A stretch of 64,000 bases of DNA, taken from an uncultured Lachnospiraceae bacterium. Lineage in GTDB: Bacteria > Bacillota > Clostridia > Lachnospirales > Lachnospiraceae. Shown one piece after another: positions 38,914 to 47,673 of this stretch. Made by a program: the position numbers and the translations under genes. Below the pieces are notes generated by a model that worked only from the letters and a program-made list of their open reading frames with translations, searched no databases and had not been told where the DNA came from. The stretch covers positions 60,721-124,720 of the forward strand of contig ONAZ01000005.1 of NCBI GenBank assembly GCA_900315945.1. The letters run 5' to 3'. Each line of letters starts with the position of its first letter. Within the stretch, counting starts at the first letter, position 1.

Positions 38914-39960
38914 TTAATGCATCTTCTCAACTGCTTCGAACAAACCATTTATATATGTTGCGCCTAATGCTCTATCATATAATCCATATCCTGCTCTTCC
39001 TGTCTCGCCCCATATCATTCGTCCATGATCTGGTCTCACATACCCATCAAAGCCTCCATCAACTAGAGCCTTCACTATCTCATACATATCGAGACTTCCA
39101 TCCTTGGACAAATGTCCTGACTCTTCGAAACCATTATCTAATACCTTAATATTTCTAAGATGAGCAAAATGAATTCTTCCCATCTTAGAATATTTATATG
39201 CCATCTTAACCACATCATTCTTATTAGAACATCCAAGTGAACCTGTACATAGTGTTATACCATGATGTGTATCATCTTCAAGAGCGAGAAATCTATCTAA
39301 GTTCTTCTCATCAGTTATTATTCTTGGAAGACCAAAAATGCTCCAGCAAGGATCATCTTCATGAATAGCCATATTGACATCGCACTCACTTGCAACAGGA
39401 ATTATCCTATGTATAAAATATGCAAGGTTATCCCACAGCTGTTCCTCTGTCATCTCATTATACTCAGATACAACCTGTGCCAACTCCTCAGGGGTATAGC
39501 TTGCATCCCATCCAGGAAGAGTCAAGTCGGAGTCCGATTTAAGCGGATTAACCTTATCAACCTCTTCCTGATAATATACAAGTGATGTTGAACCATCCTT
39601 ATTGACATGGTCAAGACTTGTTCTTGTCCAGTCGAAAACTGGCATAAAATTATAACAGATACATTTTACCCCTGCTTTAGCTACCCTTCTTATGTTCTCA
39701 CAATAATTATCAATTAATTTATCACGAGTTGGCTTTCCCAACTTAATATCCTCGTGAACTGGAATTGATTCAATCACTTCATATGATAATCCCTTTTCCT
39801 TAACAAGCTTCGCCTGTCTATCGATTGCATCCTGAGGCCATACTTCCCCGACAGGAACATCATATATTGCAGTTACAATTGAGTCCATGCCCGGAATTTG
39901 TGCAATGTTGTCGAGAGTTACCTGGTCATCTTCGCCATACCATCTAAATGAAAGTTTCAT
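38914..39960 (-). CDS. uxuA: Mannonate dehydratase
   Basis: Dehydrates D-mannonate to 2-keto-3-deoxygluconate. The 348-residue TIM-barrel enzyme starts MKLSFRWYGEDDQVTL and carries the family motifs CYNFMPVFDWTRT, MAIHEDDPCWSIFGLPRI, CTGSLG, IHFAHLRNI and the C-terminal VRPDHGRMIWGE metal site. AAAGGAAA lies just upstream of the ATG. It is the first gene of the minus-strand uronate operon. Its 5' leader (about 245 bases from the predicted start at 40208) holds a hairpin and a large four-copy palindrome. Confidence 0.96.
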   Translation of the reverse strand: MKLSFRWYGEDDQVTLDNIAQIPGMDSIVTAIYDVPVGEVWPQDAIDRQAKLVKEKGLSYEVIESIPVHEDIKLGKPTRDKLIDNYCENIRRVAKAGVKCICYNFMPVFDWTRTSLDHVNKDGSTSLVYYQEEVDKVNPLKSDSDLTLPGWDASYTPEELAQVVSEYNEMTEEQLWDNLAYFIHRIIPVASECDVNMAIHEDDPCWSIFGLPRIITDEKNLDRFLALEDDTHHGITLCTGSLGCSNKNDVVKMAYKYSKMGRIHFAHLRNIKVLDNGFEESGHLSKDGSLDMYEIVKALVDGGFDGYVRPDHGRMIWGETGRAGYGLYDRALGATYINGLFEAVEKMH

Positions 39961-39993
39961 AATTGGTTTCCTTTCCTTATTATAGTTTCTTTA

Positions 39994-40147
39994 TGGTGTA
40001 TCAACATAAGACCCTGTACGCAATCTAGCAATCATCTATCGTATCAACACAAGTACCTGTCTTTGACTAAGAATGTCTGCAGACAGGTCTTGTGCTTGAT
40101 ACGTTTTGCGTAATTCATATTCGCACAGGTCTTATCCTGATACACCA
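39994..40147. repeat. 154-bp palindrome built from four copies of one motif
   Basis: An imperfect inverted repeat with arms 39994-40062 and 40081-40147 around an 18-base centre. Outer ends (TGGTGTATCA.ATAAGA.CCTGT) and inner ends (CGTATCAA.CACAAG.ACCTGTCT) pair well, with a 20-bp divergent stretch between. Each arm holds two direct copies of GTATCA followed by CAYAAGACCTGT. The four cores are at 39998, 40041, 40097 and 40138, arranged two forward and two reversed. It lies in the uxuA leader region. No gene is seen within it. Confidence 0.8.
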
Positions 40148-40160
40148 CGCCTAACTTACA

Positions 40161-40202
40161 TTAGTAAAGGCAACCATTATTCAGTGATGGTTGCTTTGCT
40201 AA
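40161..40202. repeat. Hairpin at start of predicted uxuA transcript
   Basis: TTAGTAAAGGCAACCAT (40161-40177) pairs with ATGGTTGCTTTGCTAA (40187-40202), a stem of about 15 bp with one bulge. On the minus strand it begins some six bases after the predicted uxuA transcription start. The tail is only weakly T-rich, so termination is uncertain. Confidence 0.6.
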
Positions 40203-40214
40203 TCCTGTAAGACA

Positions 40215-40242
40215 ATTATAGTACAATAATTGCAAAATGTAA
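40215..40242 (-). promoter_or_regulatory. Sigma-A promoter of uxuA operon
   Basis: TTACAT (40237-40242) and a perfect TATAAT (40215-40220) with a 16-base spacer on the minus strand. It overlaps the left copy of the direct-repeat operator. Confidence 0.55.
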
Positions 40243-40274
40243 TTGCATTAATAGTACAAAACATTGCAAAATGT
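40219..40274. promoter_or_regulatory. Direct-repeat operator between divergent uronate transcripts
   Basis: Two copies of TAGTACAA followed 3-4 bases later by ATTGCAAAATGT: 40219-40240 and 40252-40274. Starts are 33 bp apart, about three helical turns, so both would face the same side of DNA. Copy one overlaps the uxuA promoter; copy two lies toward the AraC-type regulator. This suggests tandem sites for that regulator (inference). Confidence 0.6.
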
Positions 40275-40333
40275 CTACAAGCATTGTATCATTCAAGGTA
40301 AGAAAGTATATTATTAATATAGAGGTAGAGCAT

Positions 40334-41224
40334 ATGGAAGCAATATTCAATTCTTTCTCATCTAGACAGATTATGAGAAGTGAGACATTAGAGTTCTTTC
40401 ATTATAAGGATGTGACCTTAGATAAGATTCAACCTCACTCTCACAATCACTACGAATTCTATTTCTTTCTAGATGGAGATACTAATTATAATGTGGGTAA
40501 TGAGAAGTTCCATTTAAAGAAGGGAGACTTTCTTATAATAAAACCAGGTGTATTACATTTCCCGGAAGTGAAATTCACCGATGAGAATAACACCTATGAA
40601 CGATTTGTAATATGGGCAAGCGATACTTACATCAATGAGTTGTCAATTCGTGACGAAGGAATTCTTAAAGTATTTAGTAAGATATCTAAGAAGAATCTAT
40701 GTCACTTTCGACCTGACACTAAGAATAAGACAATCATCCTTAACATATTAGAAGATATGACAACTGAGATGGACGAAAAAAGTGTGGGGTACAGATTCGC
40801 TATTGAATCCTTATTCATGCAACTAATCATTCGATTATGTCGGGTAATTAGTATCCGCAACACATTTCGCCAGGAGACAGTTAGCCCCGATTTGTATTCT
40901 TCTATTATTAGATACATTCATTCGCATATTAAGGAGCCCCTTAGTATAGATGACTTAAGTTCAGAATTCTATGTTAGTAGAAGTTACATATCGAAGATTG
41001 TTAAGGAACACTTAAACACATCAGTACATAAATACATCGTCAAGGTTAAGATTGAAAATGCTTTATCTAAAGTAAGACAAGGGACAGCTCTTACTGCTGC
41101 TGCCGAAGAATATGGATTTGATAACTATTCAACATTTTACAGAGAATGCAGGAAAATATATGGAAAAAATCCTAAAGATATAATAAGAAATAATAACATT
41201 AAGGAGGATACAGATGAAATTTGA
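40334..41224 (+). CDS. AraC-family transcriptional regulator of the uronate locus
   Basis: A 296-residue regulator. The N-terminal cupin-like sensor domain has QPHSHNHYEFYFFLDGD and LKKGDFLIIKPGVLHFPE. The C-terminal AraC domain carries two helix-turn-helix motifs: PLSIDDLSSEFYVSRSYISKIVKEHL and TAAAEEYGFDNYSTFYRECRKIYGKNPKDI. The start at 40334 has GAGG 9 bases upstream; earlier in-frame ATG has no site. It overlaps kdgK by 11 bases. The position between the divergent uronate arms and beside direct repeats points to local control. Confidence 0.9.
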   Translation: MEAIFNSFSSRQIMRSETLEFFHYKDVTLDKIQPHSHNHYEFYFFLDGDTNYNVGNEKFHLKKGDFLIIKPGVLHFPEVKFTDENNTYERFVIWASDTYINELSIRDEGILKVFSKISKKNLCHFRPDTKNKTIILNILEDMTTEMDEKSVGYRFAIESLFMQLIIRLCRVISIRNTFRQETVSPDLYSSIIRYIHSHIKEPLSIDDLSSEFYVSRSYISKIVKEHLNTSVHKYIVKVKIENALSKVRQGTALTAAAEEYGFDNYSTFYRECRKIYGKNPKDIIRNNNIKEDTDEI

Positions 41225-42299
41225 ATTAAAAGAAGGTGCAAAATATGATGCAGTTTCCTTAGGTGAAATAATGCTTAGGCTCGACCCAGGTGAAGGAAGA
41301 ATTAGAACCACAAGACAGTTTAAAGTATGGGAAGGCGGTGGAGAATACAATGTTGTTCGAGGCCTTAGAAAATGTTTTGGAATGAATACGGCTTGTATCA
41401 CCAGCTTTGCAGATAACGAAGTGGGAAGACTCCTTGAGGATCTCATCCTACAGGGAGGTGTCGATACTTCTCTTATTAAATGGCAAAAGTATGATGGCAT
41501 TGGAAGAAGCTGTCGAAATGGCCTTAACTTTACAGAGAGAGGATTCGGTGTAAGAGGTGCTGTTGGTTGTTCCGATAGAGCCAATACTGCAATCTCAAAG
41601 ACTTCTGACTATGACTTTGACTATATCTTCGGAGAGCTTGGCGTTAAATGGCTTCACACTGGCGGTATATACGCTGCCTTGTCTGAGACAACGGCTGAAT
41701 GCGTTGTGAAAGCTATTAAGACTGCTAAGAAATATGGTACTTACGTCAGCTATGACCTTAACTACAGACCTTCAATGTGGTCTGCAATTGGAGGTCTCGA
41801 TAAGGCAAGAGAAATTAATAAAGAGATTGCAAAATACGTTGATGTAATGATTGGTAACGAAGAGGACTTTACTGCATGCCTGGGACTGGAGGTCGAGGGC
41901 AATGATGACTCTCTTAAGACTCTTAACATCGATGGCTACAAGGCAATGCTTGAAAATGCTGTTAAGATATATCCTAACTGGAAGGTTGTTGCCACCACCC
42001 TTAGGACAGTTAAAACCGCCAGTGTCAATGACTGGTCTGCAATCTGTTATAGCGATGGCAACATATACGAATCTAACAAATATGACAACTTGGAAATACT
42101 AGACAGAGTAGGCGGTGGTGATTCATTTGCAAGTGGATTAATCTATGGTCTAATGACAACTAATGACCCAGCCAAGGCTGTTAATTACGGCGCTGCACAT
42201 GGGGCTCTTGCAATGACTACACCTGGAGATACTTCTATGGCAAATGTAAAAGAAGTTGAAGCGTTAATGTCTGGTGGTTCTGCCAGAGTTAAACGTTAA
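41214..42299 (+). CDS. kdgK: 2-Keto-3-deoxygluconate kinase
   Basis: Phosphorylates KDG to KDPG, linking UxuA to Eda. A 361-residue PfkB-family kinase with the N-terminal signature DAVSLGEIMLRLDPG, a GG motif in VWEGGGEYNVVRGL, YDLNYRPSMW and the C-terminal anion-hole motif GGGDSFASGLIYGL with the catalytic Asp. AAGGAGG is inside the end of the regulator gene, and the two genes overlap by 11 bases. KDG specificity is inferred from the complete uronate pathway around it. Confidence 0.92.
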   Translation: MKFELKEGAKYDAVSLGEIMLRLDPGEGRIRTTRQFKVWEGGGEYNVVRGLRKCFGMNTACITSFADNEVGRLLEDLILQGGVDTSLIKWQKYDGIGRSCRNGLNFTERGFGVRGAVGCSDRANTAISKTSDYDFDYIFGELGVKWLHTGGIYAALSETTAECVVKAIKTAKKYGTYVSYDLNYRPSMWSAIGGLDKAREINKEIAKYVDVMIGNEEDFTACLGLEVEGNDDSLKTLNIDGYKAMLENAVKIYPNWKVVATTLRTVKTASVNDWSAICYSDGNIYESNKYDNLEILDRVGGGDSFASGLIYGLMTTNDPAKAVNYGAAHGALAMTTPGDTSMANVKEVEALMSGGSARVKR

Positions 42300-42349
42300 A
42301 TTGCAGGCTTATTCCGTCCGAGAAAAGAAAAATATAATGGAGAATAACT

Positions 42350-44869
42350 ATGAGAATAATCACAAACATTAAGCCAATTAATAGAATAGATAACTACTAT
42401 GAACTTAAGACTAATGATGCTGACATTAGAATATGGTTTATGACAGATTCTATTATTAGAATTAGAGTTGGTTTTGATGGGAGCTTTGATGAAGAAAGCT
42501 ATAGCCTTGTTACAACAGCCTGGGAGGACAGACTTGATGGTGTTGTTGGGCCTAGAAAGAATAGAATTAAAGTTGCCAAAACTGAACTATGTGATGAAGA
42601 AGATGTTGCAACAATTACAAGCAATACTCTTAGCCTTGTCATTCATAAATCTCCTGCTGTTATAGATGTGTACGATAATGGGGACACCCTCATCCATCGC
42701 GATATCCCTAAGCTTGCATACAGATGCGACTCTAACAATAGAAGAATCCATACAAGCGAGATTCAAAAGGGTGACTGTTTCTATGGCTTTGGTGAGAAAA
42801 CCGGTAACATCAATAAATACCATCAACTTCTTACCATGAGCCCTGGTGATACTGTAGGCTACGATCCTATTAATGCAGATAGCTTATATAAGCATATACC
42901 TTTCTATATTAAGGCTAATAAGATAAATCAAACTGCCTGTGGCTACTTCTATCACAATATGAGCGAATGTACATTTGACATGGGAAGAAAGCACAGCAAC
43001 TATTGGAAGAGGCATAGCACTTATACTGTTGATAGCGGTGATATTGATTTATTCTTCATGTATGGTCCTTCTATAAAAGAGGTAGTTAGAGAATACACAT
43101 TTCTTACAGGTCGAAGCGCAATGCTTCCCGGATACGCTCTTGGTTATCTAGGAAGTTCTATGTATTATTCTGAACTTAAAGAAAACTGCGATGACAAAAT
43201 TATCCAGTTCCTAGATACTGCCAAGAAAGAAGACATCCCTATTGACGGCTTCCAATTATCTAGTGGCTATACAGCCCAGAACACTTCTGCTGGCGAAAAG
43301 CGATGTGTATTCACATGGAACAAAGAACGCTTTAAGAACCCTTCTGAATTCTTTAAGGACGCTAAGAAGCATGGAGTTATTGTATCACCTAATGTTAAGC
43401 CCGGTATACTTCTTACTCACCCACACATTACGGAATTCACCTCTAAAGATCTGCTTGTTAAGAACTCCTTAGGCGACTCTTACGAGGTTGGAGAATGGTG
43501 GGGTGGCGAAGGAGTATTTGCTGACTTTACTAATCCAACCTGTCGCAGGGAATGGAAGAAGATGCTTAAGGAAAATGTTATTAAGAAAGGAACTCCTTCT
43601 GTCTGGAATGACAACTGTGAGTACGATAGTATTGTTGATAAAGATGCGAAAGTTAACTTCGATGGGAAGGGGGCAACCATCGGCGCTTTAAGAAGTATTC
43701 AAGCCAACATTATGTGTCAGATTACAAGTGATGCCATCAAGGAAGAATATCCTAACACAAGACCATTTATAGTATGTCGTGGTGGACATAGTGGCATTCA
43801 GCGAATCGCTCAAAGCTGGGCTGGGGATAACAGAACCAGCTGGGATACACTTAAGTATAACCAAGCGACTATTCTCGGAATGTCCCTTAGTGGTGTGAGC
43901 AACTACGGTGGTGATATCGGTGGCTTCTATGGCGGCGCACCTTCACCTGAGTTACTAGTTCGTTGGGTGCAGGCTGGAATATTTATGCCTCGCTTCTCAA
44001 TCCATTCTGTTAATGCTGATAATACAGTTACAGAGCCTTGGATGTATCCAGAATACACTCACTATATCAGAGATGCAATTAAGTTCAGATATAGTCTGTT
44101 TCCATATCTATATTCATTGATGGCTGCAAGTCATGAGAATGGTGATATGATTATGAATCCTCTAATGGCAGCATTTCCTGAGGATGAGAGAACATACGAT
44201 AGAAGCGACTCCTATGTGCTAGGCAACTCTCTTCTTGTTGCAAATGTATTAGATAAAGGTGCAAATGATTTAGATGTAATGCTGCCAATAGGCTCCAAGT
44301 TCTATGAAATGTCATATGAGAAGTGCTGCGTTGGATCAAATGTATACGAAGGTGGCAGTGACATTACTATTCCTGTGGAACTTGGCACTATACCACTCTT
44401 TTTATTAAGCGGTGCAATTGTTCCTCTTGCTGGAAATGAATTATCTAACTTGTCATTAGATACACTGACTTCACTTCATATAATATGTGTGGCAGATAAG
44501 GATTCGCATTTTACATATTACGAAGATGACGGAGTAAGTCTGGACTACGAGAATGGTGTGTACCATAAAATGGACATATCTATCAACAGCGATGTTAAGA
44601 CGGTTATCAATTTCTCCAACTCAGGAAAATATAAATCAACCATTGAAAACATAGAACTTGAAGTAGTATCTAATTACAACTGTCCTATTAACGTAGCAAT
44701 TGATGATAAGGAAGTACCACAGTTCTTAAGAAAAGAAGAGTATGAAGATGCCAGGTCAGGCTGGTACTACAACATAGAATGTAAGACAACATTTATTAAG
44801 TATCCATACGTACAAGAAGACAATAAAGTGATAATCGACTATGGTGATTTCGATATGTTAGGCATGTAG
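42350..44869 (+). CDS. Glycoside hydrolase family 31 alpha-glycosidase
   Basis: An 839-residue GH31 enzyme without signal peptide, so cytoplasmic. It has the GH31 N-terminal domain with YGFGEKTG and the TIM barrel with DGFQLSSGYT. The nucleophile Asp is in SVWNDNCEYD (about residue 421). The acid/base Asp is in SWAGDNRTSWDTLKYNQATILGMSLSG (about 493), followed by GGDIGGF. C-terminal beta domains follow. GH31 members cut alpha-glucosides or alpha-xylosides; specificity is not readable. It is 50 bases after kdgK with its own GGAG site. A role on oligosaccharides linked to uronate-containing polymers is inference. Confidence 0.92.
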   Translation: MRIITNIKPINRIDNYYELKTNDADIRIWFMTDSIIRIRVGFDGSFDEESYSLVTTAWEDRLDGVVGPRKNRIKVAKTELCDEEDVATITSNTLSLVIHKSPAVIDVYDNGDTLIHRDIPKLAYRCDSNNRRIHTSEIQKGDCFYGFGEKTGNINKYHQLLTMSPGDTVGYDPINADSLYKHIPFYIKANKINQTACGYFYHNMSECTFDMGRKHSNYWKRHSTYTVDSGDIDLFFMYGPSIKEVVREYTFLTGRSAMLPGYALGYLGSSMYYSELKENCDDKIIQFLDTAKKEDIPIDGFQLSSGYTAQNTSAGEKRCVFTWNKERFKNPSEFFKDAKKHGVIVSPNVKPGILLTHPHITEFTSKDLLVKNSLGDSYEVGEWWGGEGVFADFTNPTCRREWKKMLKENVIKKGTPSVWNDNCEYDSIVDKDAKVNFDGKGATIGALRSIQANIMCQITSDAIKEEYPNTRPFIVCRGGHSGIQRIAQSWAGDNRTSWDTLKYNQATILGMSLSGVSNYGGDIGGFYGGAPSPELLVRWVQAGIFMPRFSIHSVNADNTVTEPWMYPEYTHYIRDAIKFRYSLFPYLYSLMAASHENGDMIMNPLMAAFPEDERTYDRSDSYVLGNSLLVANVLDKGANDLDVMLPIGSKFYEMSYEKCCVGSNVYEGGSDITIPVELGTIPLFLLSGAIVPLAGNELSNLSLDTLTSLHIICVADKDSHFTYYEDDGVSLDYENGVYHKMDISINSDVKTVINFSNSGKYKSTIENIELEVVSNYNCPINVAIDDKEVPQFLRKEEYEDARSGWYYNIECKTTFIKYPYVQEDNKVIIDYGDFDMLGM

Positions 44870-44881
44870 AATACAGAAAGG

Positions 44882-44910
44882 CCTCTGGGTTAATTCCTAG
44901 AGGTATTTTT
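44882..44910 (+). terminator. Terminator of GH31 transcript
   Basis: CCTCTGGG and TCCTAGAGG form an 8-bp stem with one G-T pair and a six-base loop, followed by TATTTTT. Confidence 0.8.
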
Positions 44911-44987
44911 ATGTTATAAGTAAATTATTTCAAGTATGATTTCTACAGTTATAGCTGAGTCAACAAGGTCTGAACCAACAAAAATAA

Positions 44988-45863
44988 TTACTTCTTCAGA
45001 ATCTGTATATTCATATCCGCTATACCACTTATTCCAGGCACTGTTGACTTCTCGCTATACTGCCAGAAGGTGAAGTCATACGGAGTCTGTGGCTTTGGCT
45101 CGTAGTCGGCATACCATATAGGGTATTCTTGTAGCCTAGTTAAATCAAGTTGGAATGCCTCCCATAGCATGTTACTGTAAATCATTGGCTTATATCCTGC
45201 CGCTTTTATCTCTTCATTAAAAGCAATTGTATTCTTCGTAAATTGCTCTGGCGTCACATTATCTGTCCTGGCCACATCATCTAATATATTCTCTGGGTCA
45301 TAGACAATTGGAAAATCCAACTTTTGCCCTTGCAAATGCTCCAGCACAAACCTTGCTTCTTCTCTCGCCTCATCTTCATTAATTGCCTGAGAGAAAAAAT
45401 ACACTCCCACATCAATTCCCGCAGCCTTCGCCTTAGCAATGTTATCATCAAATTTTGCATCTGCTTTGATAATTCCTGACTCACCGTAACCTCTATATCC
45501 AATTCTTATAAATGCGAAATCAATTCCTGAATTTTTAACTTCCTGCCAGTTAATATCACCCTGATGCTCCGACACATCAACACCCAACCTTGATGTGTAT
45601 TTGCCATCATCATAGCGCATTTTCCCTGATTCAGATACGAACTTATTCTTATCATATGGATTCTTAGGAATATTAGGATTGATTGTGGTCTGGTACCAAT
45701 TGCCATGAGCATCAACGAAGGAAAGTATCTCTTCATTACCAGAATCCTTATTATCAGAAATGCTATCTTCTCTATAAGATATAAATATTGTGTAACTAGC
45801 AGCACCCAAGGATGCCACCAGCACAACAATAACTATTGTAATTATTATATTTCTTTTCTTCAT
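44988..45863 (-). CDS. GH25 lysozyme-like muramidase, membrane-anchored
   Basis: A 291-residue protein with an N-terminal membrane anchor (about 5-28) and a linker. The GH25 domain shows GVDVSEHQGDINWQEVKNSGIDFAFIRIGYRG, GVYFFSQA, the acidic motif FPIVYDPEN (about residue 190) and PIWYADY, then FWQYSE. GH25 enzymes hydrolyse the MurNAc-GlcNAc bond of peptidoglycan. The acidic residues of the DxE-type site appear kept (YDPEN). The start at 45863 is set by GGAGG 7 bases upstream. Likely acts in cell-wall remodelling outside the membrane. Confidence 0.88.
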   Translation of the reverse strand: MKKRNIIITIVIVVLVASLGAASYTIFISYREDSISDNKDSGNEEILSFVDAHGNWYQTTINPNIPKNPYDKNKFVSESGKMRYDDGKYTSRLGVDVSEHQGDINWQEVKNSGIDFAFIRIGYRGYGESGIIKADAKFDDNIAKAKAAGIDVGVYFFSQAINEDEAREEARFVLEHLQGQKLDFPIVYDPENILDDVARTDNVTPEQFTKNTIAFNEEIKAAGYKPMIYSNMLWEAFQLDLTRLQEYPIWYADYEPKPQTPYDFTFWQYSEKSTVPGISGIADMNIQILKK

Positions 45864-45919
45864 AACAACCTCCAATTAGATATATTATAACATCATTTCC
45901 CTACATCTTGTAATTTTTC

Positions 45920-45948
45920 TTGCAATTTACAACTACATCGTGTATAAT
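45920..45948 (+). promoter_or_regulatory. Sigma-A promoter of J-domain gene
   Basis: TTGCAA (45920-45925) and a perfect TATAAT (45943-45948) with a 17-base spacer, about 45 bases before the ATG. Confidence 0.65.
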
Positions 45949-45998
45949 TGTTAGGAATTTGTTGTTGAACACCCTGTTACTATAATAAGGAGTTATTC

Positions 45999-46535
45999 AT
46001 GAACATGGAATATGATTTCGTACCAGCACCGACTGATGCGAAAGAATTTGAGCAGTGGCGTAAAGAACAGGCAAAAATAATTCAGAAGTTGCACAGAGAT
46101 CTTAATACAACTAAATCTCTTATAGACAGAGCGCAACAAGAATTAGAACTTCAAAGCGAGAAGCTTGAGCGTGAGAAGAAAACTGAGCGAGATAGAATGG
46201 CTAGAGAAAAGGACTTATTCGATATGAAATGGAAGGTCCTTGAGTCTGAAACTCAAAAACTCGCTGACGACAGAAAGAAATTCGAAAGAGAGAAAGCATT
46301 CTACTCTAAAGTTCTTAAGTTCAACGAAGAGAACCCAGGAAGTGAAAATGCAGAACAAATATCCAATGCACAGATATTCTTCATTGGTGTTGGTTCAGAG
46401 AAATCTCTTAAGAAACGATATAAAGACCTACTTAAGATTTACCATCCAGATAATTTAGATGGTGACACAGGCACAATTCAAGAAATAAACAGGGAATACG
46501 ACGAGCTTTGCAAAAAAATGCAAGTAGCTAATTAG
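45999..46535 (+). CDS. Coiled-coil protein with C-terminal J-domain
   Basis: A 178-residue cytoplasmic protein. Residues about 15-105 are a long charged coiled coil (LHRDLNTTKSLIDRAQQELELQSEKLEREKK and so on). The last 50 residues are a J-domain-like helix pair with the HPD tripeptide: KSLKKRYKDLLKIYHPDNLDGD, then IQEINREYDELCKKM. J-domains stimulate the DnaK ATPase. The C-terminal placement and absence of other DnaJ domains mark it as an atypical co-chaperone whose coiled coil may choose the client. AAGGAG lies 8 bases before the ATG. Single-gene unit with its own promoter and terminator. Confidence 0.78.
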   Translation: MNMEYDFVPAPTDAKEFEQWRKEQAKIIQKLHRDLNTTKSLIDRAQQELELQSEKLEREKKTERDRMAREKDLFDMKWKVLESETQKLADDRKKFEREKAFYSKVLKFNEENPGSENAEQISNAQIFFIGVGSEKSLKKRYKDLLKIYHPDNLDGDTGTIQEINREYDELCKKMQVAN

Positions 46536-46546
46536 AATTATTATTT

Positions 46547-46597
46547 ATCCCCCGAGCTAATTTGATTTTTTCTTCCTAATTAGCGCGGGGGATTTTT
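46547..46597 (+). terminator. Terminator-like hairpin between J-domain gene and azlC
   Basis: ATCCCCCGAGCTAATT (46547-46562) pairs with AATTAGCGCGGGGGAT (46578-46593), a 16-bp stem with one mismatch, then T5. It lies 15 bases before the azlC start. No other azlC promoter is evident, so it could terminate the J-domain transcript or attenuate azlCD. Confidence 0.75.
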
Positions 46598-46612
46598 ACG
46601 AGGAAATAACTT

Positions 46613-47338
46613 ATGAACACAGCATTATTAAAAAAGGGAATATCAGCTGGTCTTCCAATTGGTTTGGGTTATCTATCAGTATCCTTTACTTTTGGTATTA
46701 TGGCCACCTCTGCCGGCCTAAGCTGGTGGCAAGCATTACTTATATCTATGCTTAACCTTACCTCTGCAGGACAACTTGCTGGCATTAATATTATGATTCA
46801 TCCTATGCAATATATAGAAATGCTAATAGCTCAATTAACTATTAATATTAGATACTCATTTATGTCAGTATCCCTGTCACAGAAAACAGATGACTCTTTC
46901 AAAATGAAAGACAGATGGATTCTTGGAGGTTTTGTAACTGATGAAATATTTGGTGTTGCCATAACCGAAGACAAAGTTAACAAATACTTCTTTGGGGGAC
47001 TTACTATATTACCATACATTGGATGGGCTAGCGGTACTCTAATCGGTGCACTTCTAGGAAATGTACTTCCAGATATAATATTGAATGCTCTTAACATTGC
47101 ACTATATGCCATGTTCATAGCAATTATCATTCCGGAAGCAAAGAAATCCGTTGCAATAACTGTAGTATCACTAATAGCTGTTGGTCTAAGTTGTATGTTC
47201 TACTTTGTACCAATGCTAAGTAGTATTTCAAGTGGTCTTACAATATGTATCTGTGCACTTATTGCAACATGCATAGGTGCCATCCTCTTCCCAATAAAAG
47301 ACAAGGACCCTCTTGAGACTATAGAAATCAAAGAATAA
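46613..47338 (+). CDS. azlC: AzlC-family branched-chain amino acid exporter, large subunit
   Basis: A 241-residue membrane protein with about seven or eight helices and the AzlC/YgaZ pattern: GLPIGLGYLSVSFTFGIMA, NLTSAGQLAG, LTINIRYSFMSVSLSQK and FVTDEIFGVA. With AzlD it forms a two-part exporter for branched-chain amino acids or analogues. GAGG lies 10 bases before the ATG. The azlD gene follows after 14 bases. Confidence 0.92.
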   Translation: MNTALLKKGISAGLPIGLGYLSVSFTFGIMATSAGLSWWQALLISMLNLTSAGQLAGINIMIHPMQYIEMLIAQLTINIRYSFMSVSLSQKTDDSFKMKDRWILGGFVTDEIFGVAITEDKVNKYFFGGLTILPYIGWASGTLIGALLGNVLPDIILNALNIALYAMFIAIIIPEAKKSVAITVVSLIAVGLSCMFYFVPMLSSISSGLTICICALIATCIGAILFPIKDKDPLETIEIKE

Positions 47339-47352
47339 ATAGGAGTCAGAAA

Positions 47353-47673
47353 ATGGATAACATTCAATTTTTTATATACCTTGCAATTATGGCTATATCG
47401 ACTTATTTGATTCGTGCCATTCCATTCGCACTTGCAAGTAGAAAAATAGAAAACACATTTATTAAATCATTCCTCTGCTACATACCATATGCAGTACTAG
47501 CAGCAATGACATTTCCGGCAGTATTCTATGCAACCAAAAACCCTATCTCAGCCATTGTAGGTGTCATTATCGCATTCATCCTCGCCCTCTTCAAACGAGG
47601 TCTAATGACCGTAGCCGTTGCGGCCTGCGCTGGAGTATTTATAACTGAAATCGCACTTAAATACATTGCATAG
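47353..47673 (+). CDS. azlD: AzlD-family small subunit of branched-chain amino acid exporter
   Basis: A 106-residue protein with about four helices and the AzlD features YLIRAIPFALASRKI and CYIPYAVLAAMTFPAVFYAT. AGGAG lies 7 bases before the ATG. Its TAG stop shares the TA that begins the 240-bp inverted-repeat element. Without that element the frame would run on for four more codons (Tyr-Asn-Leu-Val) before a TAA. Confidence 0.9.
   Translation: MDNIQFFIYLAIMAISTYLIRAIPFALASRKIENTFIKSFLCYIPYAVLAAMTFPAVFYATKNPISAIVGVIIAFILALFKRGLMTVAVAACAGVFITEIALKYIA

Noticed and set aside
41129..41584. 151-residue antisense frame across the regulator/kdgK junction
   Set aside because: Spans the ends of two well-supported overlapping genes; proline/serine-rich shadow composition.
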